Source: Aurantimicrobium photophilum
Lineage (GTDB): Bacteria; Actinomycetota; Actinomycetes; Actinomycetales; Microbacteriaceae
Reading direction: 5' to 3'
NCBI RefSeq assembly: GCF_003194085.1
Contig: NZ_CP023994.1
Location: 1,674,001 to 1,738,000 of the forward strand
DNA: 64,000 nt
The translations under genes were made by a program, and so were the position numbers. The first letter of the stretch is position 1, and each line of letters begins with the position of its first letter. Shown here piece by piece: positions 51,568-60,070 of this stretch. The notes below the pieces were generated by a model. That model saw only the letters and a list, made by a program, of their open reading frames with translations, did no database searches and was not told the DNA's origin.

Positions 51568-53328
51568 GTGCCACTGAGTAACAAAGTCATTTCTGGGCGC
51601 TACCAACTCACCAAGCTCATTGGCAGCGGTGGGATGGCAGATGTCTATGTGGCGCATGATTCTGTCCTGGGACGCAAAGTTGCCATTAAGGTTCTCAATG
51701 AGGAACTTGCTGCAAACAAGAAGTTCAGCCAGCGCTTCAAGCAGGAAGCTAAGTCTGCTTCCTCAATGGATCACCCCAACATCGTCCAGGTGTTGGACGC
51801 CGGTGAAACCACTGAGACAGATGAGAATGGCGTCAAGCACACCTATGCGTTCCTCGTCATGGAATACGTGGATGGCCTGGAGCTCTCCAAACTCGTTGCC
51901 CGCGGACCCCTCAAGGTTCCTGAAGCAATTCGTGTGACAAAGGAATTGCTTTCTGCAGTTGAATTTGCCCACAACAAAGGCATCGTTCACCGCGATATCA
52001 AACCTGACAACATCATGCTCACGCGTGCTGGCAAGGTGAAGGTTCTCGACTTCGGTATTGCCCGTGCTGTGGCAGAAACCTTTGATGACATCGCCACTAC
52101 AACATCCATCTTGGGCACAGCGGCCTATTTCTCCCCTGAGCAAGCTCAGGGCCAGAAGGTCGATATTCGAACAGACATCTATGCCATTGGCATCGTGCTG
52201 TTTGAAATGTTGACCGGCAAGATTCCTTTCACCGGTGACACTGCTGTTGCGGTTGCCCACCAACACATTCATGCTCACCCCCCAGCACCTAGCTCCATCA
52301 ACCCCAAGGTTTCTCTTGCGCTTGACCAGGTCGTATTCACGGCATTGGCCAAGGACAAGGCAGACCGTTTCCAGACAACTGCTGAATTTGGGCGAGAGTT
52401 GCGTTTAACAGAAGCAGCAAAGGCAACTGCGCCTAAGGCCGTGAAAGCACAGCCGGTCGTCGAGAATGACGTTGATTCTTTATTGGGTTCACCCATTTCA
52501 GAACCAGCTGCTGAAAAATCTGACTCAATTTCAGAACTCCCTGACGATTTCCTTTTCCTCTTTGGTGATGACCCCCAAACTGCCCCCACGCTGATTCAGC
52601 CTGAGCAATTCCGTCCTGAACGCAAGCGAGTCATCACTGCTGTTGCGGTTATTGCCCTGGTATTTGGTGCTATCGCAGGTGTTGGGCTGTGGGTTGCCAC
52701 GTTGGAACCAACTAATATTTTCCCCTCCTCAACCGTGACCGTTCCCACGCTCAAGAACGTTGCCGAGAAGGATGCCATCAAAGAACTTCAAGATCTTGAT
52801 CTCATTACGAGCATCGTGGTTGAGAACTCCGCACTGGTTAAAAAGGGCAAGGTCATCCGCACTGAGCCTGAAAAGGGTGCTGTGATCGACCCCGGTACCC
52901 CGATTACCGTCTATGTCTCGGCTGGAAAGACCATGGTGGAAGTTCCCCAGGTTGCAGATATGACGGTGGCTGATGCCAAGGTTCAACTGGAAGCCGTTGG
53001 TTTAGTTCTTGGCACAACCACTGAAAGTCACTCTCCTTCGTATGCGGCTGGCTTGGTTATCAGCACCACACCAACGTTGGGTACGAAACTCATTCAAGGT
53101 AGCAAGGTGAACGTTCTGGTCTCAGATGGAAAGATCGAGATTCCAGACCTCAAGGGCAAGACGGTCACGGACGCCAATAACCTCCTGAGCACTCTGTCGA
53201 TTACTCCTACGGTTCAGGCAGATACGACCTGCGCTAAGGCTGAACAGCCCACGGTGCGCTCACAGTCTCCTGCTCCCGGGGTGGTGTCACAGGGAACCCC
53301 TGTCACCATTACCTACTGCGCGGGTTAG
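51568..53328 (+). CDS. pknB: Ser/Thr protein kinase PknB with PASTA repeats
   Basis: 586 residues with GTG start. Kinase: GSGGMADVYVAHD, VAIKVL, HRDIKPDN, VLDFGIARAV. The membrane helix at about residues 356-376 is followed by three PASTA repeats (VPTLKNV, VPQVADM, IPDLKGK) that sense muropeptides or lipid II. Last kinase of the block; controls wall growth through RodA/PBP, FHA proteins and PstP. A single Cys pair lies in the last repeat. Confidence 0.95.
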   Translation: MPLSNKVISGRYQLTKLIGSGGMADVYVAHDSVLGRKVAIKVLNEELAANKKFSQRFKQEAKSASSMDHPNIVQVLDAGETTETDENGVKHTYAFLVMEYVDGLELSKLVARGPLKVPEAIRVTKELLSAVEFAHNKGIVHRDIKPDNIMLTRAGKVKVLDFGIARAVAETFDDIATTTSILGTAAYFSPEQAQGQKVDIRTDIYAIGIVLFEMLTGKIPFTGDTAVAVAHQHIHAHPPAPSSINPKVSLALDQVVFTALAKDKADRFQTTAEFGRELRLTEAAKATAPKAVKAQPVVENDVDSLLGSPISEPAAEKSDSISELPDDFLFLFGDDPQTAPTLIQPEQFRPERKRVITAVAVIALVFGAIAGVGLWVATLEPTNIFPSSTVTVPTLKNVAEKDAIKELQDLDLITSIVVENSALVKKGKVIRTEPEKGAVIDPGTPITVYVSAGKTMVEVPQVADMTVADAKVQLEAVGLVLGTTTESHSPSYAAGLVISTTPTLGTKLIQGSKVNVLVSDGKIEIPDLKGKTVTDANNLLSTLSITPTVQADTTCAKAEQPTVRSQSPAPGVVSQGTPVTITYCAG

Positions 53329-53331
53329 TTC

Positions 53332-53964
53332 CTAGCGGATTAAAGGGCTCTTCGTTAGAGCCAACTTCGCTGCGCCCTTGAGTCCACACACTTCCAGCCA
53401 GTTACCCAGCATGGTGTAACCGCCTTCGGTCAAGACAGACTCCGGGTGGAACTGAACGCCATAAATAGGAGCTTCTTTGTGCTGGAGACCCATGATGACT
53501 CCCCCCGCCGTTGAGCTGGTGACGACCAGTTCGGCAGGAACTGTCTCGTTCACCACGGCAAGTGAGTGGTAACGGGTTGCCGTGAAGGGCTGGGGGACAG
53601 CGGTGTACAGCGTGCTGTCGTTGTGCGTGATCAGTGACGTCTTCCCGTGCATAAGCTCTTCGGCATTGGTCACCGTTGCACCAAAAGCTTCACCAATGGC
53701 CTGGTGGCCGAGGCACACACCCAGCAGCGGAATACTTTGCTTACGTGCTGAGTGCACGGCAGCAATAGAAACACCAGCATCTGATGGCTTACCGGGGCCT
53801 GGTGAAACCAGGACGCCGTCGTACTCAGCCAGAGTGGCATCTAGCTCGGCTAGAGGAATTTGGTCATTGCGCACAACAACGGTTTCGGCACCGAGCTCCT
53901 GCAAATACCCGTTGAGGGTATACACAAAGCTGTCGTAGTTATCGATTACCAAGATCCTGGTCAT
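53332..53964 (-). CDS. pabA: Glutamine amidotransferase subunit PabA/TrpG
   Basis: A 210-residue class I glutamine amidotransferase: VIDNYDSFVYTLNGYLQELG, GVCLGHQAIGE (Cys nucleophile) and GVQFHPESV. It donates NH3 to aminodeoxychorismate or anthranilate synthase; PabA versus TrpG cannot be fixed without the partner. The gene ends 3 bp from pknB (convergent) and is the last gene of the srtE operon. Confidence 0.9.
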   Translation of the reverse strand: MTRILVIDNYDSFVYTLNGYLQELGAETVVVRNDQIPLAELDATLAEYDGVLVSPGPGKPSDAGVSIAAVHSARKQSIPLLGVCLGHQAIGEAFGATVTNAEELMHGKTSLITHNDSTLYTAVPQPFTATRYHSLAVVNETVPAELVVTSSTAGGVIMGLQHKEAPIYGVQFHPESVLTEGGYTMLGNWLEVCGLKGAAKLALTKSPLIR

Positions 53965-54119
53965 TGGTTAACCGTAACCTCTCGCACGGTAATTGCCGTA
54001 TCCACAGCTGGGAACACAAACATCATCAACACGGTGATCACTACCGCGGCAGTCGCCGTCAAGATCGCGATCTTGATCCAGAGGCTGCCGGGCAATACTC
54101 GCCATAACGCTGCATACAT
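53961..54119 (-). CDS. Small single-pass membrane protein between srtE and pabA
   Basis: A 52-residue protein from ATG 54119, which shares a base with the srtE stop; its own stop overlaps pabA by ATGA. One membrane helix (about residues 14-38, IKIAILTATAAVVITVLMMFV) with a short outside tail. Coding status is supported by the perfect coupling on both sides. Function unknown. Confidence 0.7.
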   Translation of the reverse strand: MYAALWRVLPGSLWIKIAILTATAAVVITVLMMFVFPAVDTAITVREVTVNQ

Positions 54120-54850
54120 CAGGACTCCACCTTCTGCGTCTTCGCCATTTCTGCTGGAGGACCAGCAGAATGTGGTCGCCACGATTCCAAAACGCTGTAG
54201 ACAATCATGCGTTCTGCATCACCCAAGAGGGGGTTGCAGGTGGTGATGGTCAAAATGCTTTGATCACCTGGAGATTCATTCGTTCCAGGAACGGGAAGCA
54301 GAACATCCACCGCAGAAGGAAGAACAAACTCATAGTTGCGGAACGCATAGGTGTAATAGCCATCAGCGGTTTCAACGTAAATCTTGTCGCCGACTTGAAG
54401 TTTGGGTGCGTCACCAAACGGACTTCCCCAGTTGGTGCGGTGAACCGCCACCGCAAAGTTGCCTGGCTGACCTGGCCATTGAGTGTCGGGGTAATGCCCG
54501 TAATACCCGTTGTTCAAAATGGTTGGGAGGTCGATTCCGTTTTTCACAACGCGTGTGGAATCCGAACCCAAGCGAGGGATATAGATAGTGGCGAACTTGG
54601 CGCCTTCACCCACGCCAGCAAAGGCAGGTGCAGGGCCAAAGTCTTCATTGGCGGGTGCTGAGGCCGTTTTATCTTTATCCGTAGACCACTCTTGAGTGAG
54701 TTCTTGAGAAGCCTTGTGTTGTTGATCTGCAACAACTGCATTGTTGATCCACAACTGCCATGCCAAGAACAACAGAACTATGGCACCGAAGGTGATGAGG
54801 AGTTCGCCAACAATGCCCATGACGCGGGAGAGAGTTGCGGGCTTGAACAC
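54119..54850 (-). CDS. srtE: Class E sortase
   Basis: A 243-residue protein with GTG start. Membrane helix about residues 12-32, then a sortase domain with catalytic His137 (AVAVHRTN), Cys205 (TITTCNPLLG) and Arg214. Class E sortases anchor LAxTG-type proteins to peptidoglycan, and this operon position beside crgA and pabA is usual for actinobacteria. No LAxTG protein is visible in this window. Confidence 0.92.
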   Translation of the reverse strand: MFKPATLSRVMGIVGELLITFGAIVLLFLAWQLWINNAVVADQQHKASQELTQEWSTDKDKTASAPANEDFGPAPAFAGVGEGAKFATIYIPRLGSDSTRVVKNGIDLPTILNNGYYGHYPDTQWPGQPGNFAVAVHRTNWGSPFGDAPKLQVGDKIYVETADGYYTYAFRNYEFVLPSAVDVLLPVPGTNESPGDQSILTITTCNPLLGDAERMIVYSVLESWRPHSAGPPAEMAKTQKVES

Positions 54851-54912
54851 GTATCAACTTTACCCGTCAAAACTGACCCATCCTGTGGAGCAGCTGAAGA
54901 AAGGGTAGACTT

Positions 54913-55167
54913 TTGAGCACTATGGCTGCAGAAAAGAAGAAGCGCACAAAGGCTCCTCGTAACCCCGAGGCGAGCGGCGCAGACGCACCGAACCCCGTAT
55001 GGTTCAAGCCCGTCATGTTCGGCTTCATGCTGATCGGCTTGGTGTGGATCATTGTGTTTTATATCAGCCAGGGAACGTTACCCATCCTGGCCCTCGGTTC
55101 CTGGAACATCCTGGTCGGTTTCGGTATTGCCTTCATCGGCTTCCTGATGACCACACGGTGGCGCTAA
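54913..55167 (+). CDS. crgA: Cell division protein CrgA
   Basis: An 84-residue protein: basic N-terminus (KKKRTKAPRNP), PNPVWFKPVMFGFMLIGLVWII and a second helix ending MTTRWR, the standard CrgA layout. It recruits septal PBPs and is found beside the pkn block. The TTG at 54913 has AAGGG seven bases upstream; the ATG at 54922 has no RBS in range, so TTG is preferred. Divergent from srtE. Confidence 0.92.
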   Translation: MSTMAAEKKKRTKAPRNPEASGADAPNPVWFKPVMFGFMLIGLVWIIVFYISQGTLPILALGSWNILVGFGIAFIGFLMTTRWR

Positions 55168-55196
55168 CTCTAATTACACTCGTGTAATTCTCCCCA

Positions 55197-55217
55197 TGTG
55201 GACAACCATGTGGATAA
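55197..55217 (-). other. Two DnaA boxes downstream of crgA
   Basis: On the minus strand TTATCCACA (55217-55209, exact consensus) and TTGTCCACA (55205-55197, the form common in high-GC actinobacteria), spaced 12 bp apart. A palindrome AATTACAC-TC-GTGTAATT lies just left at 55172-55189. Confidence 0.65.
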
Positions 55218-55226
55218 CTCTGGTTG

Positions 55227-56108
55227 TTAACCCTGAACAAACATGGGGGCATGAGAGAGAGCTAATGCCACAAATACGAGCACTGTCACGCTGACTAAAG
55301 CCAGTTGAAGTCTCTTTTGGGTGTATTTCCGAGTCTGGACGAAGATAAAGCCCAGCAGGGCTCCGCCGAGCAAACCACCTAAGTGCGCTTGCCAGGAGAT
55401 ACTCATGCCCGGCAAGAAGCCAATGACTAAGTTGATGCCCACCAGCACTAATAACTGGGTAGTTTCGCCGCCGAGCTTACGTTGGATCACTAAGAAGGCG
55501 CCCATCAAACCAAAGATCGCTCCTGATGCTCCAACAACAAAGGTGTCGTGGGGCGCCCAGAACATCACTCCCAAGGAACCAGCAAGTCCAGAAGCTAAGT
55601 AGAGGGTGAGGAAACGTGCCTTGCCGAGCAAACGCTCGAGCATTTGCCCGAAAATCCACAACGTATACATATTCAGCAGGATGTGGAAAACAAAGCCTGT
55701 TGAGTGTGTAAAAACAGAGGTAATCATGCGCCAGGGCTCATAGGGAGCCCCGACGGCTGCGTATTCGCCATAGCTATACAAAGGCGAATAGGCCAAGTAA
55801 TTTGTCGCACCTAAACCAGGAATCCACTGAATCAGATAGAACAACGCTGTGATGGCAATCAGCGAATAAGTCACGACTGGCGTTTGGTTGCTGCGACCGC
55901 CCAAAGCTTCACGCCCGACACGAGGCGCGCGAGCTTGAGCCTGCCCTAAACACTCAGGGCAGATCACGCCCACCGGGGCAGGAACCTGGCACTGCACACA
56001 CACCGGACGCTCGCAGCGCTGGCACCGAATAAAGGTCGGTGCATCCGGGTGGCGATAACAGGAAGGGGCTACCTCAGCGGTAGCCCCAAAGCCTGTTTCG
56101 TTACTCAC
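55227..56108 (-). CDS. Rhomboid family intramembrane serine protease with N-terminal zinc-ribbon
   Basis: A 293-residue protein. Residues 17-55 hold a B-box/zinc-ribbon-like array of Cys/His (CYRHPDAPTFIRCQRCERPV, CVQC, VICPEC). Six membrane helices carry the catalytic Ser195 in VVGASGAIFGLMG and His in SWQAHLGGLLGG. It cleaves helices of membrane proteins. Adjoins ppiA on the same strand, probably one operon. Confidence 0.92.
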   Translation of the reverse strand: MSNETGFGATAEVAPSCYRHPDAPTFIRCQRCERPVCVQCQVPAPVGVICPECLGQAQARAPRVGREALGGRSNQTPVVTYSLIAITALFYLIQWIPGLGATNYLAYSPLYSYGEYAAVGAPYEPWRMITSVFTHSTGFVFHILLNMYTLWIFGQMLERLLGKARFLTLYLASGLAGSLGVMFWAPHDTFVVGASGAIFGLMGAFLVIQRKLGGETTQLLVLVGINLVIGFLPGMSISWQAHLGGLLGGALLGFIFVQTRKYTQKRLQLALVSVTVLVFVALALSHAPMFVQG

Positions 56109-56114
56109 GAAGAG

Positions 56115-56654
56115 TTAGACCTGCTCGATGGTGATCGACTCGATCACGACGTCATCCAGGGGACGGTCGCGACCATCGGTCGAAACATTGCCCAGCTGGT
56201 CAACAATGGCACGGCTGGCTTCATCTTCCACAGCACCGAAGATGGTGTGCTTACCCTGCAACCAGGTCGTGGGGGCAGTGGTGATGAAGAACTGAGAACC
56301 GTTGGTTCCCTTACCGCCGTAAGTTCCAGCGTTAGCCATCGCGAGGATGTAGGGCTGGGTGAAGTTGAGCTCAGGGTGAATCTCGTCATCGAACTGGTAG
56401 CCGGGGCCACCGGTACCGGTACCGAGTGGGTCGCCACCCTGGATCATGAAGTCGGGGATGATGCGGTGGAAGACAACGCCGTTGTAGAGAGGGTCGTTGC
56501 GCTTGGCACCGGTCTTGGGATCAGTCCACTCGATATCTCCTGTGGCGAGACCTACGAAGTTCTTCACGGTCTTAGGAGCGTGGTTTCCGTAGAGGTTGAT
56601 CTTGATGGGGCCAAGAGTGGTGTTCATCGTGGCAACTGCAGTGTGAATAGACAT
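56115..56654 (-). CDS. ppiA: Cyclophilin-type peptidyl-prolyl isomerase
   Basis: A 179-residue cytosolic cyclophilin: HAPKTVKNFVGLATG, VVFHRIIPDFMIQGGDPLGT, NGSQFFITTAPTTWLQGKHT and FGAVEDEASRAIVDQL. Active-site Arg (FHRIIPDFMIQGG) and Phe are in place. It speeds prolyl isomerisation. Its start codon faces the plus-strand gene from 56755, 100 bp away. Confidence 0.95.
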   Translation of the reverse strand: MSIHTAVATMNTTLGPIKINLYGNHAPKTVKNFVGLATGDIEWTDPKTGAKRNDPLYNGVVFHRIIPDFMIQGGDPLGTGTGGPGYQFDDEIHPELNFTQPYILAMANAGTYGGKGTNGSQFFITTAPTTWLQGKHTIFGAVEDEASRAIVDQLGNVSTDGRDRPLDDVVIESITIEQV

Positions 56655-56754
56655 GGCTCAATCTTTTCACACGGCGCCTCACAAAATGCTCATCGTTCGC
56701 TCACCGGGGAACAGCTCTGGTGGCATTCACAGCCAACAGTGGCAAGATGGAACT

Positions 56755-57225
56755 ATGGCTCGCAAAAAGATGACTGAAGCAGAAGCACTCAAGGCACACG
56801 CAGAAGAACTTCTGCGCGAACAACAGCAGGTGTTGACCCACGCAGGAGCTGTTGTGCGCGAAGCAAGCCGTGAGCTTGGTCGCGTCACGAGCGAAGAGGT
56901 ATTCCCCCGCGTTGTGAAGAGCTCTCGCGCTGCAGCACAGACCACTCGCGACAAGCTTGTCGAGGAAGTGCTCCCCACTGTGGCCTCCGTTATCGGTTCA
57001 ACTCTGTCTGTCATTGACGCCGCTCGCGACAAGCGTGTGAAGGAAGTGACCAAGCAGGTTGCCAAGCTCACTGCGGGTAAAAAGGTTGCTGCCCCGGCTG
57101 CTTCGGCGAGCGCCGGTAAGTACATTGCTGCCGGTATTGGTATCGCTGCGCTTCTTGGTGTTGGTTACGTTGTCTGGCAGACCTTCCGTGCTGACGACGA
57201 ACTCTGGGTCTCTGAAGACGAATAA
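56755..57225 (+). CDS. Helical protein with C-terminal membrane helix, unknown function
   Basis: A 156-residue protein; ATG 56755 (MARKKMTEAEALKAHAEELL) chosen, as the longer frame to 56653 overlaps ppiA upstream region. Residues 1-110 are mainly charged helix with coiled-coil-like heptads; residues about 123-143 (AAGIGIAALLGVGYVVWQTF) form a membrane helix. Acidic end DDELWVSEDE. No domain recognised. Followed 6 bp later by the LON-domain gene. Confidence 0.75.
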   Translation: MARKKMTEAEALKAHAEELLREQQQVLTHAGAVVREASRELGRVTSEEVFPRVVKSSRAAAQTTRDKLVEEVLPTVASVIGSTLSVIDAARDKRVKEVTKQVAKLTAGKKVAAPAASASAGKYIAAGIGIAALLGVGYVVWQTFRADDELWVSEDE

Positions 57226-57231
57226 GCCCTC

Positions 57232-57870
57232 ATGGCTTTAGTTCTGCCCCAATTTCCCGTGGGGTCAGTCTTGATGCCTTTCATGCCACTGGCATTGAGA
57301 GTATTTGAACCCCGCTATCTCAAACTCATGGGTGACCTCGTGGGATCTGATAACCCCGTATTTGGTGTTCCTCTCCACCCACAACGTGTTGCAGCCGGAG
57401 AACAACCCGAACGTCTCACGATCGGCACTGTGGCCAAAGTTGAAGACTTTGGCATGACCGATGAGCATCTCGGTATCACTGCCACCGGAACAAAGCGCTT
57501 TGTTATTACGAAATGGCTCGAAGCAGATCCTTATCCCCGCGCAGAGGTTGCTTACCTCCCCGATCTGGTCTGGGATGACAAGTTTGATTCCCAGCGCATG
57601 ACTCTGGAACTCGAGGTTCGTGGACTTCTCACCCGTGCCAGTAAATATGGCGAGATGATGTGGGAACCAGACACAGAAATCTCTGAAGAACCTGTTGCTG
57701 CTATCTGGCAGCTGGCAGCAATGCTGCCGGTTCCACCCCAGGAACAACACACCATGCTCGAGTCTGAAGAGCTCGAGACCCTGATTGAAACGGCTCTGGC
57801 TATTTGTGCCGGGGGTAACCGCTTCCTTGATGGCTTGGATGCCGGGGAGTCACCCCAGCGCACAGACTGA
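57232..57870 (+). CDS. LON substrate-binding domain protein (peptidase S16-like N-domain)
   Basis: A 212-residue protein holding only the Lon N-terminal (PUA-like) domain: LPQFPVGSVLMPFMPLALRV and FEPRYLKLM, then FGVPLHPQRVAAGEQPERLT. It lacks ATPase and protease domains. Such solo proteins are common in actinobacteria and of unknown function. Next gene begins 20 bp after. Confidence 0.9.
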   Translation: MALVLPQFPVGSVLMPFMPLALRVFEPRYLKLMGDLVGSDNPVFGVPLHPQRVAAGEQPERLTIGTVAKVEDFGMTDEHLGITATGTKRFVITKWLEADPYPRAEVAYLPDLVWDDKFDSQRMTLELEVRGLLTRASKYGEMMWEPDTEISEEPVAAIWQLAAMLPVPPQEQHTMLESEELETLIETALAICAGGNRFLDGLDAGESPQRTD

Positions 57871-57889
57871 CCTGCGAGATACTGGAGCA

Positions 57890-58918
57890 ATGACCGGCTC
57901 ACCGTCCCCAGAATCATGGAATGATGCCGTGTTGCACACGCAACACCACCCACACTTCATGCAGTCTCTGGCTTGGGCACAGTTCAAGACAGGTTCCGGA
58001 TGGGAGCCCTCTGGTCAACACCTCACCAACGACTCAGGTGAAGAAGTGCTCGCTGTGCAGGAGTTCACACGACCTGCGTTTGGTCTTGGAAACCTCATCC
58101 ATGCTCCACGTGTATCTGGCATCACCCCTGAGAAGGTGAAAGTACTTACCGAGCACGCCAAAAAGCTGCGTGGTGGCAAAAACCTTGCCTACAAGATCGA
58201 GACCTACCAGCAGACTGACCCTGAGCTCATTGCCGCGTATAAGAGCAATGGCTGGGTCGAGGCCTACCCTTCGCAATATCAGTGGTCCGTCACTGTGGAT
58301 CTCACTCCTGACGAAGACACTATGTTTGCGAACTTTGGCCCCAAGGCACGCAACCACCTCCGTTTTGCCATGAAAGCCGACATTGAGGTCAACCGTGTTC
58401 CCTTCGAGGAGAAGAACATTGTTCAACTCCTCGAACTGGTCGGTGGCACCAAAGATCGCTCTGGAGCCTTCTTCCGTTCCGAGGATTACCTCCGCAAGGC
58501 GTGGGGAACTTTCGACGAAGCAGGCCAAGCTCGTCTCTACACGGCACACCATGAGGGAACCCTCATAGCCGCAGCTGTCGTCTTCACTTTCGGTAAGAAG
58601 GCCTGGTACAAAGACGGCGGCTCCATTCGCACCCAAAAGCGCTTGCCTGCACCACACCTCATGCAGTGGACCATCATGCGAGACCTCAAAGCCGAAGGCT
58701 TTGAGGCATATGACCTCGGTAATGTTCCAGACCCTGAGAACATCACGGCAGGAGCGATGGAAGGCCTCTGGCACTTCAAGACTGGCTTCAACTCCACCGT
58801 TGACACCTACATGCCCGCGTTTGAGTATCCGTTGAACTCTAAGCAGAAGCTCTGGAACACGTTCGAGACTAAGTTCCTGGGTCTCTACTCGCGTCTGCGC
58901 AAGGACTACTGGTACTGA
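57890..58918 (+). CDS. FemABX-family aminoacyltransferase (peptidoglycan bridge)
   Basis: A 342-residue protein from ATG 57890 with GGAG upstream; a longer frame starts inside the LON gene and is rejected. FemX/MurM-like features: HPHFMQSLAWAQFKTGSGW at the start, YPSQYQWSVTVDLTPDEDTM, and KTGFNSTVDTYMPAFEYPLN near the end. It transfers an amino acid from tRNA to lipid II. The 3' end overlaps the hepT-like gene by 13 bp. Confidence 0.9.
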   Translation: MTGSPSPESWNDAVLHTQHHPHFMQSLAWAQFKTGSGWEPSGQHLTNDSGEEVLAVQEFTRPAFGLGNLIHAPRVSGITPEKVKVLTEHAKKLRGGKNLAYKIETYQQTDPELIAAYKSNGWVEAYPSQYQWSVTVDLTPDEDTMFANFGPKARNHLRFAMKADIEVNRVPFEEKNIVQLLELVGGTKDRSGAFFRSEDYLRKAWGTFDEAGQARLYTAHHEGTLIAAAVVFTFGKKAWYKDGGSIRTQKRLPAPHLMQWTIMRDLKAEGFEAYDLGNVPDPENITAGAMEGLWHFKTGFNSTVDTYMPAFEYPLNSKQKLWNTFETKFLGLYSRLRKDYWY

Positions 58919-59259
58919 TCTCGTTCTTCTTGCTGTGAAGTGTTAATCACATTCGTCACAGCAACCAGCAGAACAGGAATTTCACGCGTTGCAGCATTCA
59001 TGACGATGGGCTGTGCTGTGTCCCAATATCGATGAGCTAAATGGTCTCTCATGCCTGAAATCATGTTCCAGGGAATCTCTGGCGTTGCGTCCCTTTCCGC
59101 TTTACTGAGTCCCTTAACGGCTTCGCCATTTTCGACAGGGCGCATACGAATTGCATCAAACTTCATACCCTCATCGATGTCACTTTCCGCTGCATAGCGT
59201 TCAATCGCCAGACAAGCCTGTTGAATATCGACGTACCGGGCATACGCCCGCCTAACCAA
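58906..59259 (-). CDS. HEPN-family toxin, HepT-like (DUF86)
   Basis: A 117-residue HEPN protein. The RNase motif RX4HXY is exact: RDHLAHRY (Arg71, His76, Tyr78). The upstream partner is a nucleotidyltransferase overlapping by 8 bp. In the studied hepT/mntA pairs HepT cuts RNA (or tRNA) and is silenced by AMPylation of its Tyr by MntA. Same logic is likely here. Confidence 0.9.
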   Translation of the reverse strand: MVRRAYARYVDIQQACLAIERYAAESDIDEGMKFDAIRMRPVENGEAVKGLSKAERDATPEIPWNMISGMRDHLAHRYWDTAQPIVMNAATREIPVLLVAVTNVINTSQQEERDQYQ

Positions 59260-59758
59260 AGTAGATGGCCTCGCCCATGACCTGATCCCAGACGGCGGGC
59301 TTAAGCCCGCTTGCGGGAACCAGATCGACTTTCACGCCAACCAGCTCCTGGATTTTCTGTTCCAAGCTCATCAACGCAAATAGCCCTGTCTCAGGGGCAA
59401 GGTCGACTAATAAATCAATATCGCTGTGAGGTCCCGCAGTTCCTCGCGCAACGCTTCCAAAAATTCGCATATTGGATACTCCCGCATCAACGCAGAGCTG
59501 GAGTATTTGGTTCTTGTTTGTGTGGAGAAGGTTCAGAAAATCAGGTGTGTGGAGAACGTGTGGCTCAAAACCTACGGTGAGATCAAATCCGGCAGCTTCG
59601 ACCAACTTGGCTAAAGTGCTAAACGAGGGTTCCCTTCGTCCCGCTTCATACGCGCTCACAACGCTTTGTGTAATGCCCGCCTGTTCAGCAAGTTGCATTT
59701 GTGTGAGATGGGCTGCCTGCCTCGCGTTCTTCAACACTGTTGCACTTGAGGTCACCAC
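59252..59758 (-). CDS. MntA-like nucleotidyltransferase fused to an N-terminal HTH
   Basis: A 168-residue protein with GTG start (59758 or 59755). Residues 5-60 are an XRE HTH (LTQMQLAEQAGITQSVVSAY). Residues 90-168 hold the minimal nucleotidyltransferase motif GSVARG (101-106) and SDIDLLVD (112-119), a GSX10DXD site. The HTH fusion gives the antitoxin its own DNA-binding part, unlike MntA alone; an inverted repeat lies just upstream. Confidence 0.88.
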   Translation of the reverse strand: MVTSSATVLKNARQAAHLTQMQLAEQAGITQSVVSAYEAGRREPSFSTLAKLVEAAGFDLTVGFEPHVLHTPDFLNLLHTNKNQILQLCVDAGVSNMRIFGSVARGTAGPHSDIDLLVDLAPETGLFALMSLEQKIQELVGVKVDLVPASGLKPAVWDQVMGEAIYFG

Positions 59759-59763
59759 ACATG

Positions 59764-59778
59764 CAATATAGCGTATTG
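59764..59778 (-). promoter_or_regulatory. Inverted repeat upstream of the HTH-MntA gene
   Basis: CAATA-TAGCG-TATTG, 5-bp arms, 6 bp from the GTG start. Probably the operator for the N-terminal HTH of the antitoxin. Confidence 0.5.
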
Positions 59779-59781
59779 TGA

Positions 59782-60048
59782 CTATTTTTTAGAAGCAGGG
59801 TGGTCCATCCGCATATAGACGCCACCCTTCTTGAGCTCGTCCAGCATCTGGTTCAATCTCTTCTGGCGAATCTCTTGCCGAACTGCTCGAGTGATCCAGG
59901 CAAGGTAGTCATTGCGTTGATAGGCAGGCCTGTGGTCGTAGTCAGCACGCAAGCCTGTTTGCTCGAGAGCGAGCTTCACGTCCGCAGGCATCTCCACGAG
60001 CTTGCGACGCAGGTTTCCCTTTTTGTCGCGCATATCTCGAGAACTCAT
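59782..60048 (-). CDS. YdeI/OmdA-family small protein
   Basis: An 88-residue protein from ATG 60048 (MSSRDMRDKKGNLRRKLVEM); the longer frame to 60216 covers the antisense of the next gene. The core YQRNDYLAWITRAVRQEIRQ matches the YdeI/OmpD-associated C-terminal domain, linked to bacteriocin or peptide resistance in some bacteria. It is a short form. Divergent from the DUF1801 gene by 22 bp. Function here unknown. Confidence 0.75.
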   Translation of the reverse strand: MSSRDMRDKKGNLRRKLVEMPADVKLALEQTGLRADYDHRPAYQRNDYLAWITRAVRQEIRQKRLNQMLDELKKGGVYMRMDHPASKK

Positions 60049-60070
60049 GTGGCCAGCGTAGTCTGAAGCT

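Noticed and set aside
55172-55217. A full oriC here.
   Set aside because: Only two DnaA boxes and no dnaA, dnaN or AT-rich unwinding region are visible.
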